Below are positions 20,849 to 32,019 of a DNA stretch of 64,000 nt, one piece after another; positions within the stretch are counted from its first letter, which is position 1; each line of letters opens with the position of its first letter. The notes under the pieces were generated by a model. The model did not search any database. It saw nothing but the letters and a program-made list of their open reading frames with translations, and was not told the origin of the DNA. The stretch is taken from positions 397,774,249 to 397,838,248 of the forward strand of contig NC_061510.1 of assembly GCF_022539505.1 (NCBI RefSeq), given 5' to 3'. Both the position numbers and the translations under genes were made by a program. The DNA comes from Lolium rigidum. Lineage: Eukaryota > Streptophyta > Magnoliopsida > Poales > Poaceae.

Positions 20849-22356
20849 TATATATTAAAGCTGAACCCATGGAGGTGGCAATTTGGCTCATAGGAGCAAA
20901 CGCTCTCATTATATAAAATAATTAAAAAATAATTTTAAAAATGTTAAAAAATTCTGATATAAATTTGTTGGTGTACATCTTGACATTCTATGTTAGTGCA
21001 CAAATTTTCGTGGAGAAACAACATTTTATATGGCGTGTACAAAAAAGACAAAAAAATATCCTGTACGTAGTCGTGTTATAGCATCAAAACTTGTCTTTTT
21101 TACAAGAGCCACAATTATTTTTAGTTTTTTTTGAAAACTTGTGTACCAATATAAAATGTCTAGATATACATGGTTTAGAATTTTTTGACACTTTGAAATG
21201 TGGATTCACATAATGGGAGCATATGCTCCTATGAGCCAAAGTGCATTTCCCTGAACCCATTTGCTTGCATGAGAGTGCTTCACTGTAGATGATAACTTTC
21301 TTCCAATCAGTAACTCGCCATGTGGCATATGCTACTATATATTAAAGCTGAACCCATTTGCTTGCATGAGAGTGCTTCACTGTAGATGGTAACTTTCTTC
21401 CAATCAGTACTCGCCATGTGGCATATGCTACAATGTGTTTTTCTCTCTTTAAAAGCTGATCCTGTTTGCTAGAGCTCTCTATTTCACTGTTTATTTTTTC
21501 ATATGAACAGTAATCGTGATGAACAGTAACAATGCGCTGAACATTTTTGCGATGAACAATAACAACATGCTACTATAATTTATACTGATATACAATACAA
21601 TTACGTTATTTTGGGTTGCACTTACCTCATATTCCGCGGTACTTACCTTTCAGCACTGACTTTTTTATATTACATCGCTTTTTTTCAATTATTCGACGGT
21701 GGTTCTTCCACTCACTTTTCTGACCGTAATTTTTCCACGGTAGTTACCCTAAAGTAGTTCGTCGATAGTAACAGTAATTCGTCAAGAATATTCTCCCTAT
21801 TCTTTGGCCATAAGTTTTCGAGATAACTTTCATGGGAAATTTCCCACCATTAGGTATCCCCACATTGTTATTTTTCTTTTCTTTGATAGTACTTCTTCGA
21901 AATATTTTCCCTGACATAATTTTACCACGTTTACATTGACAACGATTTGTCAACTTCTTGGACAATATTTTTTCGATATAGATCTACCGTTGACATTCAC
22001 TATTTGACACTAATCCTTCATAAGCACACCGGCAATTATTCGACACAAATCTTTAGCCTCAATAGTAATGTTCCTATGGTAATTATTTGATATTAATTTT
22101 TCTACGAGGACTAATCCTTCAACAGTAACTATTAGACAACAACAAATGCGGAAAAAATGAGCCCCACAAGTTGATTTTGCGAAATTGATCGCATGCATGT
22201 CACAAGTTGATTTAGCAAAATTGATCACATGCACCTCCCTACACACATACGGCCACCATAAACTACAAAAAGGTAGCTCCTAAAAACTAAGTGTTAACTA
22301 CATATTCTACATGATCGACACCACGGGCACGGCGTGTGCCGCGCTACACTTCCTAG
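20849..22356 (+). mobile_element. Non-autonomous Helitron
   Basis: The 3' end is classical: a hairpin GGCAC-GGCGT-GTGCC at 22328-22340, a 12-nt spacer, then CTAG ending at 22356 and a T at 22357. The 5' end has TACTATATATTAAAGC, common at grass Helitron starts. There are two such 5' ends in tandem (20849 and 21336), each followed by CTGAACCCATTTGCTTGCAT. No Rep/helicase is present. The expected 5' TC dinucleotide is not clear, so the exact start is uncertain. A MITE is inserted at 20871-21250. Confidence 0.75.
20871..21250. mobile_element. Mutator-type MITE inside the Helitron
   Basis: A 380-bp insertion flanked by exact CTGAACCCAT at 20861-20870 and 21251-21260 (9-10-bp target duplication). 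Its ends are inverted repeats around TTTGGCTCATAGGAGCA. It interrupts the first of two tandem Helitron 5' ends, while the second copy at 21336 shows the empty site. Confidence 0.9.
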
Positions 22357-22501
22357 TTTCAGATACACTAGTGAACTGTTTTTTTTATTTAGGTGGACTA
22401 TTTATTGGACTGCACTGAAATCATATTTATTTTGGTTAACCGTATGAAACAAGTTAGTATGCAAAATAAATACATCAATGTCTTGCACAATATTTATTTA
22501 G

Positions 22502-22950
22502 AGCATCACTAGTAGAGCCCTTAAAAGGGTCAAATCCTCAAAATAACTGTTCTTTTTTTTACAGTTTCTAAGCAAAAAAAAAATAGCGCATCAGACCAAT
22601 GCATCTAAATCCCTAAACTCGTAAAAAAAATTAGAGGCCCAACCCCTACTTGCCTCCTCAACCTGTACTAGTGCAGGTTGGAAGGCAAAAACCGGCCCGA
22701 CCCCTACTCCACATTTCCGCTCACGCGAGCTGAAATTTCAGCTCCACCCCTAGCCCTCCTCCTCGCAACATACGCTGCCACCGTCGCCCCCTCCCCGCAC
22801 TCGGCCACCAGCGACACGACTCCCTCTCGCCCCGAACAACCATGATGCCCTCACCCTGCACTCGGTAGGCATTTCTAATTTGTTTCGTTTTCGTGTTTTT
22901 GTTCAATTTTTGGCCGATAGAAAAAATTGAATGTATGTTTGTGGTATTGT
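22502..22950 (+). mobile_element. Truncated DNA-transposon 5' region (tentative)
   Basis: It starts GAGCATCACTAGTAGAGCCC, similar to a common grass transposon terminus, then runs through a C-rich leader with a possible donor (CACTCG|GTAGGCATTT, near 22860). The matching right terminus is not seen; the Gypsy LTR begins at 22951 and may have cut it off. Confidence 0.35.
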
Positions 22951-24118
22951 TGCCTGCCAAAACCCACCGGCGAGCAGCGGCGAGCAACACGAAGAGCCGG
23001 GAGGCTGCCAAGACTGCTGGTGGGCCCTGGTCCCTCGACGTCGTCCCGCAAATGCTCTGGCACACGTCCTGACGGTCGTAAGGGCGTGCCACCTGACCTA
23101 TACCTGGTCAGGGAGGTGTTGAATTGCTTCGATTAGCTTCCTGCATGGTAGACACGTAAACATTAAATACGAGCCCGATCGGCTCTCAGGTTGCCCTGTG
23201 GATCGGCTCGAGGAGCCGATTGCCCCATGATTCACGTTGGATTTACGATGACATGGGGATCCTGCTTGATCAAAACAAAGCTAAACCAATCTACGACAGT
23301 TTAGGGTTTTCACCGCATAACCGGAACATCCTACGCGTAGTTGAGCCTAGCAGATACGAAAGATGATGGAAAACTATTCCTAAAAGAGGCCTAAAAACCA
23401 ACATTAAGTCAATTCCCGGAGCATCCCTTCTAGGCACGGCAAACCACACCTTACGCACTACCGGATCATTCAACCCCAGCGTAGGGCCTAACCATACGCA
23501 TATCAAACTAATCCTTGGAGAACAAGGAGCAACTATAACAGATCGGATCTACTAAGTAAAGAACAAGCAAGGTGCTGCCCTTACACCTAAGATAGGTGTA
23601 AGGGCAACTAGATATCGAGGGACGGCATAGCTAAGCAAATATGTATAAGAAAAGCATCCATGCAAGCCCCAAAATATCTACGATAAATAGTGTTACTCGC
23701 CATCAACAAGGCTTCAATACGAGCAACACAAGATAACGAATAAACCTATACTGCCTAGATCGCAAGATGCGATCTAGGCAGCATGATGCTTACCAGGAAG
23801 AAACCCTCAAAACAAGGGGTGGCGATGCGCCTAGATTGTGTTTGTTGTGAACGTGATTGTCCTCCTTTCTCAATAACCCTAGATACATATTTATAGTCCG
23901 TAGACTTTCTATCTTTGGAAATACACCTAACCGTGTACGGGCTAAACTCTATCTTTTAATTCTAAACTACCATAATATACTATAATGTACAGATACACGG
24001 GCAATTTAGCCCAAATTCTCGTGCAAGGCCGCTTCAGAGACGCTTCACGTGTATATTCTCTAAGCCCATCTCAAGCACGGCCCATCTCCCGATTTGGCCG
24101 AATCCGAGTGATAACACA
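22951..24118 (-). repeat. 3' LTR of the Tat element
   Basis: In minus orientation it begins TGTGTTATCACTCGG (24118) and ends GGTTTTGGCAGGCA (22951). A LTR TATA box, TATAAATA, lies at 23895-23888 on the minus strand. The same sequence recurs in pieces at 38753-39055, 39067-39378 and 40266-41124. Confidence 0.8.
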
Positions 24119-24131
24119 TGCCCCCCTGGTT
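24119..24131 (-). promoter_or_regulatory. Polypurine tract of the Tat element
   Basis: Minus-strand ACCAGGGGGGCA directly precedes the 3' LTR start, as a plus-strand priming site should. Confidence 0.65.
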
Positions 24132-24394
24132 TTGGCAATGATAATTTCAAAACCACTCTGTTTTTTCTTCGTAGGGTCATGTCGTGGCAGAGCAGAACCG
24201 CTTCAGTATCTTTCCATCATGATACCCTGTCTTCTCAACTTCTGCACGATTGACAGTTTTGGCACCGCACCCTCGAAAACTGCTCAAGCATTAAATTCCC
24301 GCTATATCCCCTTTTATTTAACCGCATTGAGCAGTTCATCTCCTCATTCCCCTGCTCCGTACTAGCCATCGGCAAAAAACCCTTCTCTGCACCT

Positions 24395-24877
24395 ATGGCT
24401 TCCTCTTCCTCCTCTGCCTCTTCCGGCCTTTCCTTCGACTCCTCCTCCTCCAGCGAGCTAGAGCCGGAGGTCAACCTGATGGCAATCTACGAGGCCCTCG
24501 CCCCCGAGTACTGGGACGCCCGGGACTCCTCCATCGAGTCGGAGGACGACGAGCCCCTCACCGACGGGGAAGAAGACCTCCGGTTCCTCGTCGACGGGGA
24601 GCTGGAGGCTGCGAGCGACGACGACCTCTTCTCATGGGAAGCGGGCCTCTCCTCCGATGAGGAGGACGAGGAGGCGGAGGAGACGGAGGAGGACTCCTCC
24701 TCCGCGGGGTACCCACCGGCCAAGCGCTTCCGCGCCGGGTCGGACGACGACGATGATGACGACGACGAGGAGGATGAAGCCCCTGCCGGCGGCTTCATCA
24801 GCAGCGACGAGGAGCCCGCCGGCAGCAGCGCCGACGGCAGCTACGACGGCGACGACGAGGGCAGCGACGGCCCGTAG
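24395..24877 (+). CDS. Antisense acidic Ser/Asp/Glu-rich ORF of the Tat element
   Basis: An open frame of 160 codons on the strand opposite gag-pol, between integrase and the 3' LTR. The N-terminus is Ser-rich (MASSSSSASSGLSFDSSSSS), followed by MAIYEALAPEYWDARDSS, several acidic blocks, one basic PPAKRFR patch that could act in nuclear import, and a run of eight Asp. It has its own upstream TATA-like TTTTATTTA (24311-24320) and a C/T-rich leader. Additional antisense ORFs at this position are known in Tat elements; their function is unknown. Composition alone (acidic, disordered) could fit a chromatin or transcription-related protein, which is only a guess. The frame is fully open although pol is broken. 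Confidence 0.7.
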   Translation: MASSSSSASSGLSFDSSSSSELEPEVNLMAIYEALAPEYWDARDSSIESEDDEPLTDGEEDLRFLVDGELEAASDDDLFSWEAGLSSDEEDEEAEETEEDSSSAGYPPAKRFRAGSDDDDDDDDEEDEAPAGGFISSDEEPAGSSADGSYDGDDEGSDGP

Positions 24878-24928
24878 ATTAGGAAGTAGTGGTAGTGCAT
24901 TAAGCATCGGATGATCCTTTTGAGAGCC

Positions 24929-26507
24929 TGATGCGTGCAGTTGACACACGTCCGTTGGGAACCCCAAGAGGAAGGTGTGATGCAGACAGTAGCAAGTTTT
25001 CCCTCAGAAAGAAACCAAGGTTTATCGAACCAGGAGGAGCCAAGAAGCACGTTGAAGGTTGATGGCGGCGGGATGTAGTGCGGCGCAACACCGGGGATTC
25101 CGGCGCCAACGTGAAACCTGCACAACACAACCAAAGTACTTTGCCCCAACGAAACAGATGAGGTTGTCAATCTCACCGGCTTGCCGTAACAAAGGATTAA
25201 CCGTATTGTGTGGAAGATGATTGTTTGCAGAAAACGAGTAAAGAACAAGTATTGCGAGAGATTGTATTCGATGTAAAGAATAGGACCGGGGTCCACAGTT
25301 CACTAGAGGTGTTTCTCCCATAAGATAAATAGCATGTTGGGTGAACAAATTACAGTCGGGCAATTGACAAATAAAGAGGGCATGACAATGCACATACATG
25401 ATATGATAAATATAGTGAGATTTAATTGGGCATTACGACAAAGTACATAGACCGCTATCCAAGCATGCATCTATGCCTAAAAAGTCCACCTTCAGGTTAT
25501 CATCCGAACCCCTTCCAGTATTAAGTTGCAAACAACAGACAATTGCATTAAGTATGGTGCGTAATGTAATCAATAACTACATCCTTGGACATAGCATCAA
25601 TGTTTTATCCCTAGTGGCAACAACACATCCACAACCTTAGAACTTTCGTCACTCGTCCCGGATTTAATGGAGGCATGAACCCACTATCGAGCATAAATAC
25701 TCCCTCTTGGAGTTAAGAGCAAAAACTTGGCCGAGCCTCTACTAATAACGGAGAGCATGCAAGATCATAAACAACACATAGGTAATAGATTGATAATCAC
25801 CATAACATAGTATTCTCTATCCATCGGATCCCGACAAACACAACTTATAGAATTACAGATAGATGATCTTGATCATGTTAGGCAGCTCACAAGATCCAAC
25901 AATGAAGCACATAAGGAGAAGACGACCATCTAGCTACTGCTATGGACCCATAGTCCAGGGGTGAACTACTCACTCATCACTCCGGAGGCGATCATGGCGA
26001 TGAAGAGTCCTCCGGGAGATGATTCCCCTCTCCGGCGGGGTGCCGGAGGCGATCTCCTGAATCCCCCGAGATGGGATTGGCGGCGGCGCCGCCTCAGTAA
26101 GGTTTTCCATATCGTGGCTCTCGGTACAGAGGGTTTCGCGGCGAAGGCTTTAAGTAGGCGGAAGGGCAACGCGGGGGGCCACACGAGGGCCCCACACGCT
26201 AGGGCCGCGCGGCCAAGGCCTGGGCCGCGCCGCCCTGATGTGGCGGCGCCTCGTGGCCCCACTTCCTTTCCCCTTCGGTCTTCTGGAAGCTTCGTGCAAA
26301 AATAGGACACTGGGCGTTGATTTCGTCCAATTCCGAGAATATTTCCTTTGTAGGATTTCTGAAACCAAAAACAGCGAAAAACGAGCAATCGGCTCTTCGG
26401 CATCTCGTTAATAGGTTAGTGCCGAAAAATGCATAAATACGACATATAATGTGTATAAAACATGTAGATATCATCAATAATGTAGCATGGAACATAAGAA
26501 ATTATCA
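24929..26507 (-). repeat. 3' LTR of the pol-less element, terminal 19-bp deletion
   Basis: About 1.58 kb and nearly identical to 30022-31614. Next to the polypurine tract it lacks the terminal block present in the other LTR (31595-31613 region). The remaining join reads TTATCAGCATCCCC, consistent with loss between two TATC repeats. Confidence 0.88.
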
Positions 26508-26540
26508 GCATCCCCAAGCTTAGTTCCTGCTCGTCCCGAG
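26508..26540 (-). promoter_or_regulatory. Polypurine tract and adjoining hairpin
   Basis: Minus-strand AAGCTTGGGGATGC adjoins the LTR. Immediately inside is CCTGCTCG-TC-CCGAGCAGG, a near-perfect hairpin. The same arrangement is present at 63463-63498. Confidence 0.65.
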
Positions 26541-29105
26541 CAGGTAAACGATAACAAAGATAATTTCTGGAGTGACATGCCATCATAACCTTGATCATAC
26601 TATTGTAAGCATATGTAATGAATGCAGCGATCAAAACAATGGTAATGACATGAGTAAACAAATGAATCATAAAGCAAAGACTTTTCATGAATAGTACTTC
26701 AAGACAAGCATCAATAAGTCTTGCATAAGAGTTAACTCGTAAAGCAATAAATCAAAGTAAATGTATTGAAGCAACGCAAAGGAAGATTAAGTTTCAGCGG
26801 TTGCTTTCAACTTGTAACATGTATATCTCATGGATAATTGTCAACATAGAATAATATAACAAGTGCAATATGCAAGTATGTAGGAATCAATGCACAGTTC
26901 ACGCAAGTGTTTGCTTCTTGAGGTGGAGAGAGATAGGTGAACTGACTCAACATAAAAGTAAAAGAAAGGTCCTTCAAAGAGGAAAGCATCGATTGCTATA
27001 TTTGTGCTAGAGCTTTTATTTTGAAAACATGAAACAATTTTGTCAATGGTAGTAATAAAGCATATGTATCATGTAAATTATATCTTACAAGTTGCAAGCC
27101 TCATGCATAGTGTACTAATAGTGCCCGCACCTTGTCCTAATTAGCTTGGGTTAACACCGATCATCATTGCATAACATATGTTTCAACCAAGTGTCACAAA
27201 GGGGTACCTCTATGCCGCTCGTACAAGGGTCTAAGGAGAAAGTTCGCATTGGATTTCTCGCTTTTGATCATTCTTCAACTTAGACACCCATACCGGGACA
27301 ACATAGACAGCAGATAATGGACTCCTCTTTTAATGCTTAAGCATTCAACAACAGTTAATATTCTCATAAGAGATTGAGGTTTTATGTCCAAACTGAAACT
27401 TCTACCATGATTCATGGCTTTAGTTAGCGGCCCAATGTTCTTCTCTAACAGTATGCATACTCAAACCATTTGATTGTGAAAACCGCCCTTACTTCAGACA
27501 AGACGAACATGCATAGCAACTCACATGATATTCAACAAAGAGTTGATGGCGTCCCCGGGAACATGGTTATCGCACAACAAACAACTTAATAAGAGATAAA
27601 GTGCATAAGCACATATTCAATACCACAATAGTTTTTAAGGCTATTTTGTCCCATGAGCTATATATTGCAAAGGCGAATGATGGAATTTTAAAGGTAGCAC
27701 TCAAGCAATTTACTTTGGAATGACGGAGAAATACCATGTAGTAGGTAGGTATGGTGGACACAAATGGCATAGTGGTTGGCTCAAGGATTTTGGATGCATG
27801 AGAAGTATTCCCTCTCGATACAAGGTTTAGGCTAGCAAGGTTATTTGAAACAAACACAAGGATGAACCGGTGCAGCAAAACTCACATAAAAGACATATTG
27901 TAAATATTATAAGACTCTACACCGTCTTCCTTGTTGTTCAAAACTCAATACTAGAAATTATCTAGACTTTAGAGAGACCAAATATGCAAACCAAATTTTA
28001 GCAAGCTCTATGTATTTCTTCATTAATGGGTGCAAAGTATATGATGCAAGAGCTTAAACATGAGCACAACAATTGCCAAGTATCAAATTATTCAAGACAT
28101 TTTAGAATTACTACATGTAGCATTTCCCGATTCCAACCATATAACAATTTAACGAAGAAGATTCAACCTTCGCCATGAATACTATGAGTAAAGCCTAAGG
28201 ACATATTTGTCCATATGCAACAGCGGAGCGTGTCTCTCTCCCACACAATGAATGCTAGGATCCATTTTATTCAAACAAAAACAAAAACAAAAACAAACAG
28301 ACGCTCCAAGCAAAGTACATAAGATGTGACTCGAATAAAAATATAGTTTCAGGGGAGGAACCCGATGATGTTGTCGATGAAGAAGGGGATGCCTTGGGCA
28401 TCCCCAAGCTTAGACGCTTGAGTCTTCTTAAAATATGCAGGGGTGAACCACCGGGGCATCCCCAAGCTTAGAGCTTTCACTCCTCTTGATCTTAGTATAT
28501 CATACTCCTCTCTTGACCCTTGAAAACTTCCTTCACACCAAACTTCAAGCAAACTCATTAGAGGGTTAGTGCACAATCAAAAATTCACATGTTCAGAGGT
28601 GACACAATCATTCTTAACACTTCTGGACATTGCACAAAGATACTTGGACATTAATGGATCAAAGAAATTCATCCAACATAGCAAAAGAGGCAATGCGAAA
28701 TAAAAGGCAGAATCTGTCAAAAACAGAACAGTCCGTAAAGACGAACCTGGAAGGGGCACTTAACTTGCTCAAACGGAAAAACTCAAAACTAATGAAAGTT
28801 GAGTACATATCTGAGGATCACGCACGTAAATTTGCAGATTTTTTTGATTTTTTTACAGAGACTTCTGCGCGAATTCGTGACAGACAGCAATGTTGTTTCT
28901 GTGCAGCAATCCAAATCTAGCATCAACTTTACCATAGAGACTTTACTTGGCACAACAATGCAATAAAATAAAGATAAGGAGAGGTTGCTACAGTAGTAAC
29001 AACTTCCAAGACTCAAATATAAAACAAGTACTGTAGTAAAAACATGGGTTGTCTCCCATAAGCGCTTTTCTTTAACGCCTTTCAGCTAGGCGCAGAAAGT
29101 GTGAA

Positions 29106-29768
29106 TCAAGTGTTATCAAGAGATGAAGCATCGGCATTACCCTGGGTGTTGGGAGTTTTATCAATTTTAGGCTTATAATACTTCTTTGGTTTAGGCACTT
29201 TAGAGACATGCATGAATCTTTGCTCTTTACCCACATAAGCTTTCTCCTTATATTTAAGAGAAAAAAAAGTTGAACCCAAGGTTCCCATAGCTTTTTCAAG
29301 TTCGCCAATCCTATTGATTTGATTATCATGGTCAACACAAGTTCCTAGGACACTAATTCTTTCATCAATTCCTCCTAAGGATTTATCAAGTTCATCAGTT
29401 TTATCAAGTAACATTTCCAATTTAGTTTCAATACTTGGAAAATTTTTCTCTATGGCTTCCAACTTTTTCATGACGTCCTCAAGAGAGATTTCAATTTTAG
29501 TTTCATTAACAGGTGGTATTCCAACTAGACTCTCAGTGATGCAACTAGCTTCTAAAGCAGGAGTACCTAGGAAATTACCCCCCGAAAGAGTATCAAGAAC
29601 ATACCTATTCCAACTAGATATACCAACATAAAAATTCCTAAGTAGGATAATAGTGGAGTGTTTCTTAGTGCACCTATGATGAGCATCACTAATTCTATAC
29701 CAAGCATCTTTAAAACTTTCTCCACCTTGTTGTTTAAACGAACGAACTTCAACTTCAGGATTACTCAT
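29106..29768 (-). CDS. Gag-like protein of the pol-less element
   Basis: An open frame of 220 codons. The first part (FKQQGGESFKDAWYRISDAH, then LRNFYVGISSWNRYVLDTLS and GGNFLG) matches the C-terminal half of the retrotransposon gag domain (Q..ES...AW.R, FY.GL, LD...GG.F). A long coiled-coil region with regular Leu/Ile/Lys spacing follows, then a basic tail (KPKKYYKPKID). No CCHC zinc knuckle is seen. The frame starts within the domain, so the N-terminal half is missing or lies in another frame toward the primer binding site. It may help packaging by a helper element. Confidence 0.65.
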   Translation of the reverse strand: MSNPEVEVRSFKQQGGESFKDAWYRISDAHHRCTKKHSTIILLRNFYVGISSWNRYVLDTLSGGNFLGTPALEASCITESLVGIPPVNETKIEISLEDVMKKLEAIEKNFPSIETKLEMLLDKTDELDKSLGGIDERISVLGTCVDHDNQINRIGELEKAMGTLGSTFFSLKYKEKAYVGKEQRFMHVSKVPKPKKYYKPKIDKTPNTQGNADASSLDNT

Positions 29769-29992
29769 TTTAGTAGTAGTAAATAACGCAAACTAGATAA
29801 AGTAAATGCAAGTAACTAATTTTTTTGTGTTTTTGATATAGAGAGCAAGACAGTAAATAAAGTAAAGCTAGCAACTAATTTTTTTGTGTTTTGATATAAT
29901 GCAGCAAACAAGAAAGTAAATAAAATAAAGCAAGACAAAAACAAAGTAAAGAGATTGGATTGTGGAGACTCCCCTTGCAGCGTGTCTTGATC

Positions 29993-30010
29993 TCCCCGGC
30001 AACGGCGCCA
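29993..30010 (-). promoter_or_regulatory. Primer binding site, tRNA-Asp type
   Basis: Minus-strand TGGCGCCGTTGCCGGGGA differs at one position from the plant tRNA-Asp primer site as I recall it. It lies 11 nt inside the 5' LTR end, which sets the element's orientation. Confidence 0.8.
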
Positions 30011-30021
30011 GAAAATTAGCT

Positions 30022-31614
30022 TGATGCGTGCAGTTGACACACGTCCGTTGGGAACCCCAAGAGGAAGGTGTGATGCAGACAGTAGCAAGTTTTCCCTCAG
30101 AAAGAAACCAAGGTTTATCGAACCAGGAGGAGCCAAGAAGCACGTTGAAGGTTCATGGCGGCGGGATGTAGTGCGGTGCAACACCAGGGATTCCGGCGCC
30201 AACGTGGAACCTGCACAACACAACCAAAGTACTTTGCCCCAACGAAACAGTGAGGTTGTCAATCTCACCGGCTTGCTGTAACAAAGGATTAACCGTATTG
30301 TGTGGAAGATGATTGTTTGCAGAAAAACAGTAAAGAACAAGTATTGCAAGTAGATTGTATTCGATGTAAAGAATAGGACCGGGGTCCACAGGTTCACTAG
30401 AGGTGTTTCTCCCATAAGATAAATAGCATGTTGGGTGAACAAATTACAGTCGGGCAATTGACAAATAAAGAGGGCATGACAATGCACATACATGATATGA
30501 TAAATATAGTGAGATTTAATTGGGCATTACGACAAAGTACATAGACCGCTATCCAGCATGCATCTATGCCTAAAAAGTCCACCTTCAGGTTATCATCCGA
30601 ACCCTTCCGGTATTAAGTTGCAAACAACAGACAATTGCATTAAGTATGGTGCGTAATGTAATCAATAACTACATCCTTGGACATAGCATCAATGTTTTAT
30701 CCCTAGTGGCAACAGCACATCCACAACCTTAGAACTTTTTGTCACTGTCCCAGATTTAATGGAGGCATGAACCCACTATCGAGCATAAATACTCCCTCTT
30801 GGAGTTAAGAGCAAAAACTTGGCCAGAGCCTCTACTAATAACGGAGAGCATGCAAGATCATAAACAACACATAGGTAATAGATTGATAATCACCATAACA
30901 TAGTATTCTCTATCCATCGGATCCCGACAAACACAACATATAGAATTACAGATAGATGATCTTGATCATGTTAGGCAGCTCACAAGATCCAACAATGAAG
31001 CACATAAGGAGAAGACGACCATCTAGCTACTGCTATGGACCCATAGTCCAGGGGTGAACTACTCACTCATCACTCCGGAGGCGGTCATGGCGATGAAGAG
31101 TCCTCCGGGAGATGATTCCCCTCTCCGGCGGGGTGCCAGAGGCGATCTCCTGAATCCCCCGAGATGGGATTGGCGGCGGCGCCGCCTCAGTAAGGTTTTC
31201 CGTATCGTGGCTCTCGGTACAGATGGTTTCGCGACGAAGGCTTTAAGTAGGCGGAAGGGCAACGCGGGGGGCCACACGAGGGCCCCACACGCTAGGGCCG
31301 CGCGGCCAAGGCCTGGGCCGCCCTAGTGTGGCGGCGCCTCGTGGCCCCACTTCCTTTCCCCCTCGGTCTTCTGGAAGCTTCGTGCAAAAATAGGACCCTG
31401 GGCGTTGATTTCGTCCAATTCCGAGAATATTTCCTTTGTAGGATTTCCGAAACCAAAAACAGCGAGAAAACAACAACTGGCTCTTCGGCATCTCGTTAAT
31501 AGGTTAGTGCCGAAAAATGCATAAATACGACATATAATGTGTATAAAACATGTAGATATCATCAATAATGTAGCATGGAACATAAGAAATTATCGATACA
31601 TCGGAGACGTATCA
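30022..31614 (-). repeat. 5' LTR of the pol-less element
   Basis: 1593 bp. In minus orientation it starts TGATACGTCTCCGATG and ends GCACGCATCA. It is intact and the same length as the solo LTR (1593 bp) and the LTR at 61868-63462 (1595 bp). Confidence 0.92.
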
Positions 31615-31875
31615 GAGCCATCGGCTCTTCCTTGTAAGAAATCCCTTTTCGAATCAATGAAAACTGTTCTTCCAATTTGATTCTTTAATTGTTCAATTTC
31701 AAATCTCCCGATTGTCGAAACAAGTCAACGCACCAAGAACCGATAGCAACGTATCGGTCTTTCACCATCAAACACCCATAAGGCCAAACTCAAAATACCA
31801 AATTAGACAGATATCCGAGCAAACTCCTCGAATTCAGACTGTATTTTGATATCTGACCATAATATTTTGTAACTC

Positions 31876-31976
31876 TAAAGTCGATGGCTATGCATCGGCT
31901 GTTTTGTTCTCAAGTCGATGTCCGTGCATCGGCTGTTTTATTCTAAAGTCGATGTCTGTGCATCGGCTGTTTCCCA
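31876..31976. repeat. Three tandem 34-bp units with ATCGGCTGTTT
   Basis: Three consecutive units of AAGTCGATGTCTGTGCATCG plus GCTGTTTTATTCT with small differences, downstream of the Tat integrase. They carry the GTCGAT and ATCGGCT words that recur through this element. Confidence 0.85.
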
Positions 31977-32019
31977 AAAAAAAATTTACTGGCCGATTTC
32001 GTGCATCGGCCTCCATATT

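Larger units (their letters stand above)
24929..31614 (-). mobile_element. Pol-less LTR retrotransposon nested in the Tat element
   Basis: A complete insertion with two LTRs (24929-26507 and 30022-31614) and an exact 5-bp target duplication GAGCC (24924-24928, 31615-31619). The primer binding site and polypurine tract place it on the minus strand. The interior (about 3.5 kb) has only a gag-like frame and no protease, RT or integrase, so it must have been mobilised in trans. Related LTRs occur at 49167-50759 (solo) and 61868-63462. Confidence 0.93.

Noticed and set aside
20181..20893. Arg-rich plus-strand ORFs over F-box 1
   Set aside because: Antisense of the GC-rich F-box exon; the same kind of shadow appears over F-box 2 at 54561-55302.
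24487..24967. Ser-rich and Val/Ala-rich minus-strand ORFs opposite the acidic ORF
   Set aside because: They are frame shadows of the GAC/GAG/TCC-rich plus-strand ORF and have no start context or motif.
25961..26403. ORFs of 114-145 codons in the LTRs (also near 31054, 49387, 63050)
   Set aside because: They recur with frame changes in each LTR copy and match GC-rich LTR sequence around the transcription start; not conserved as protein.
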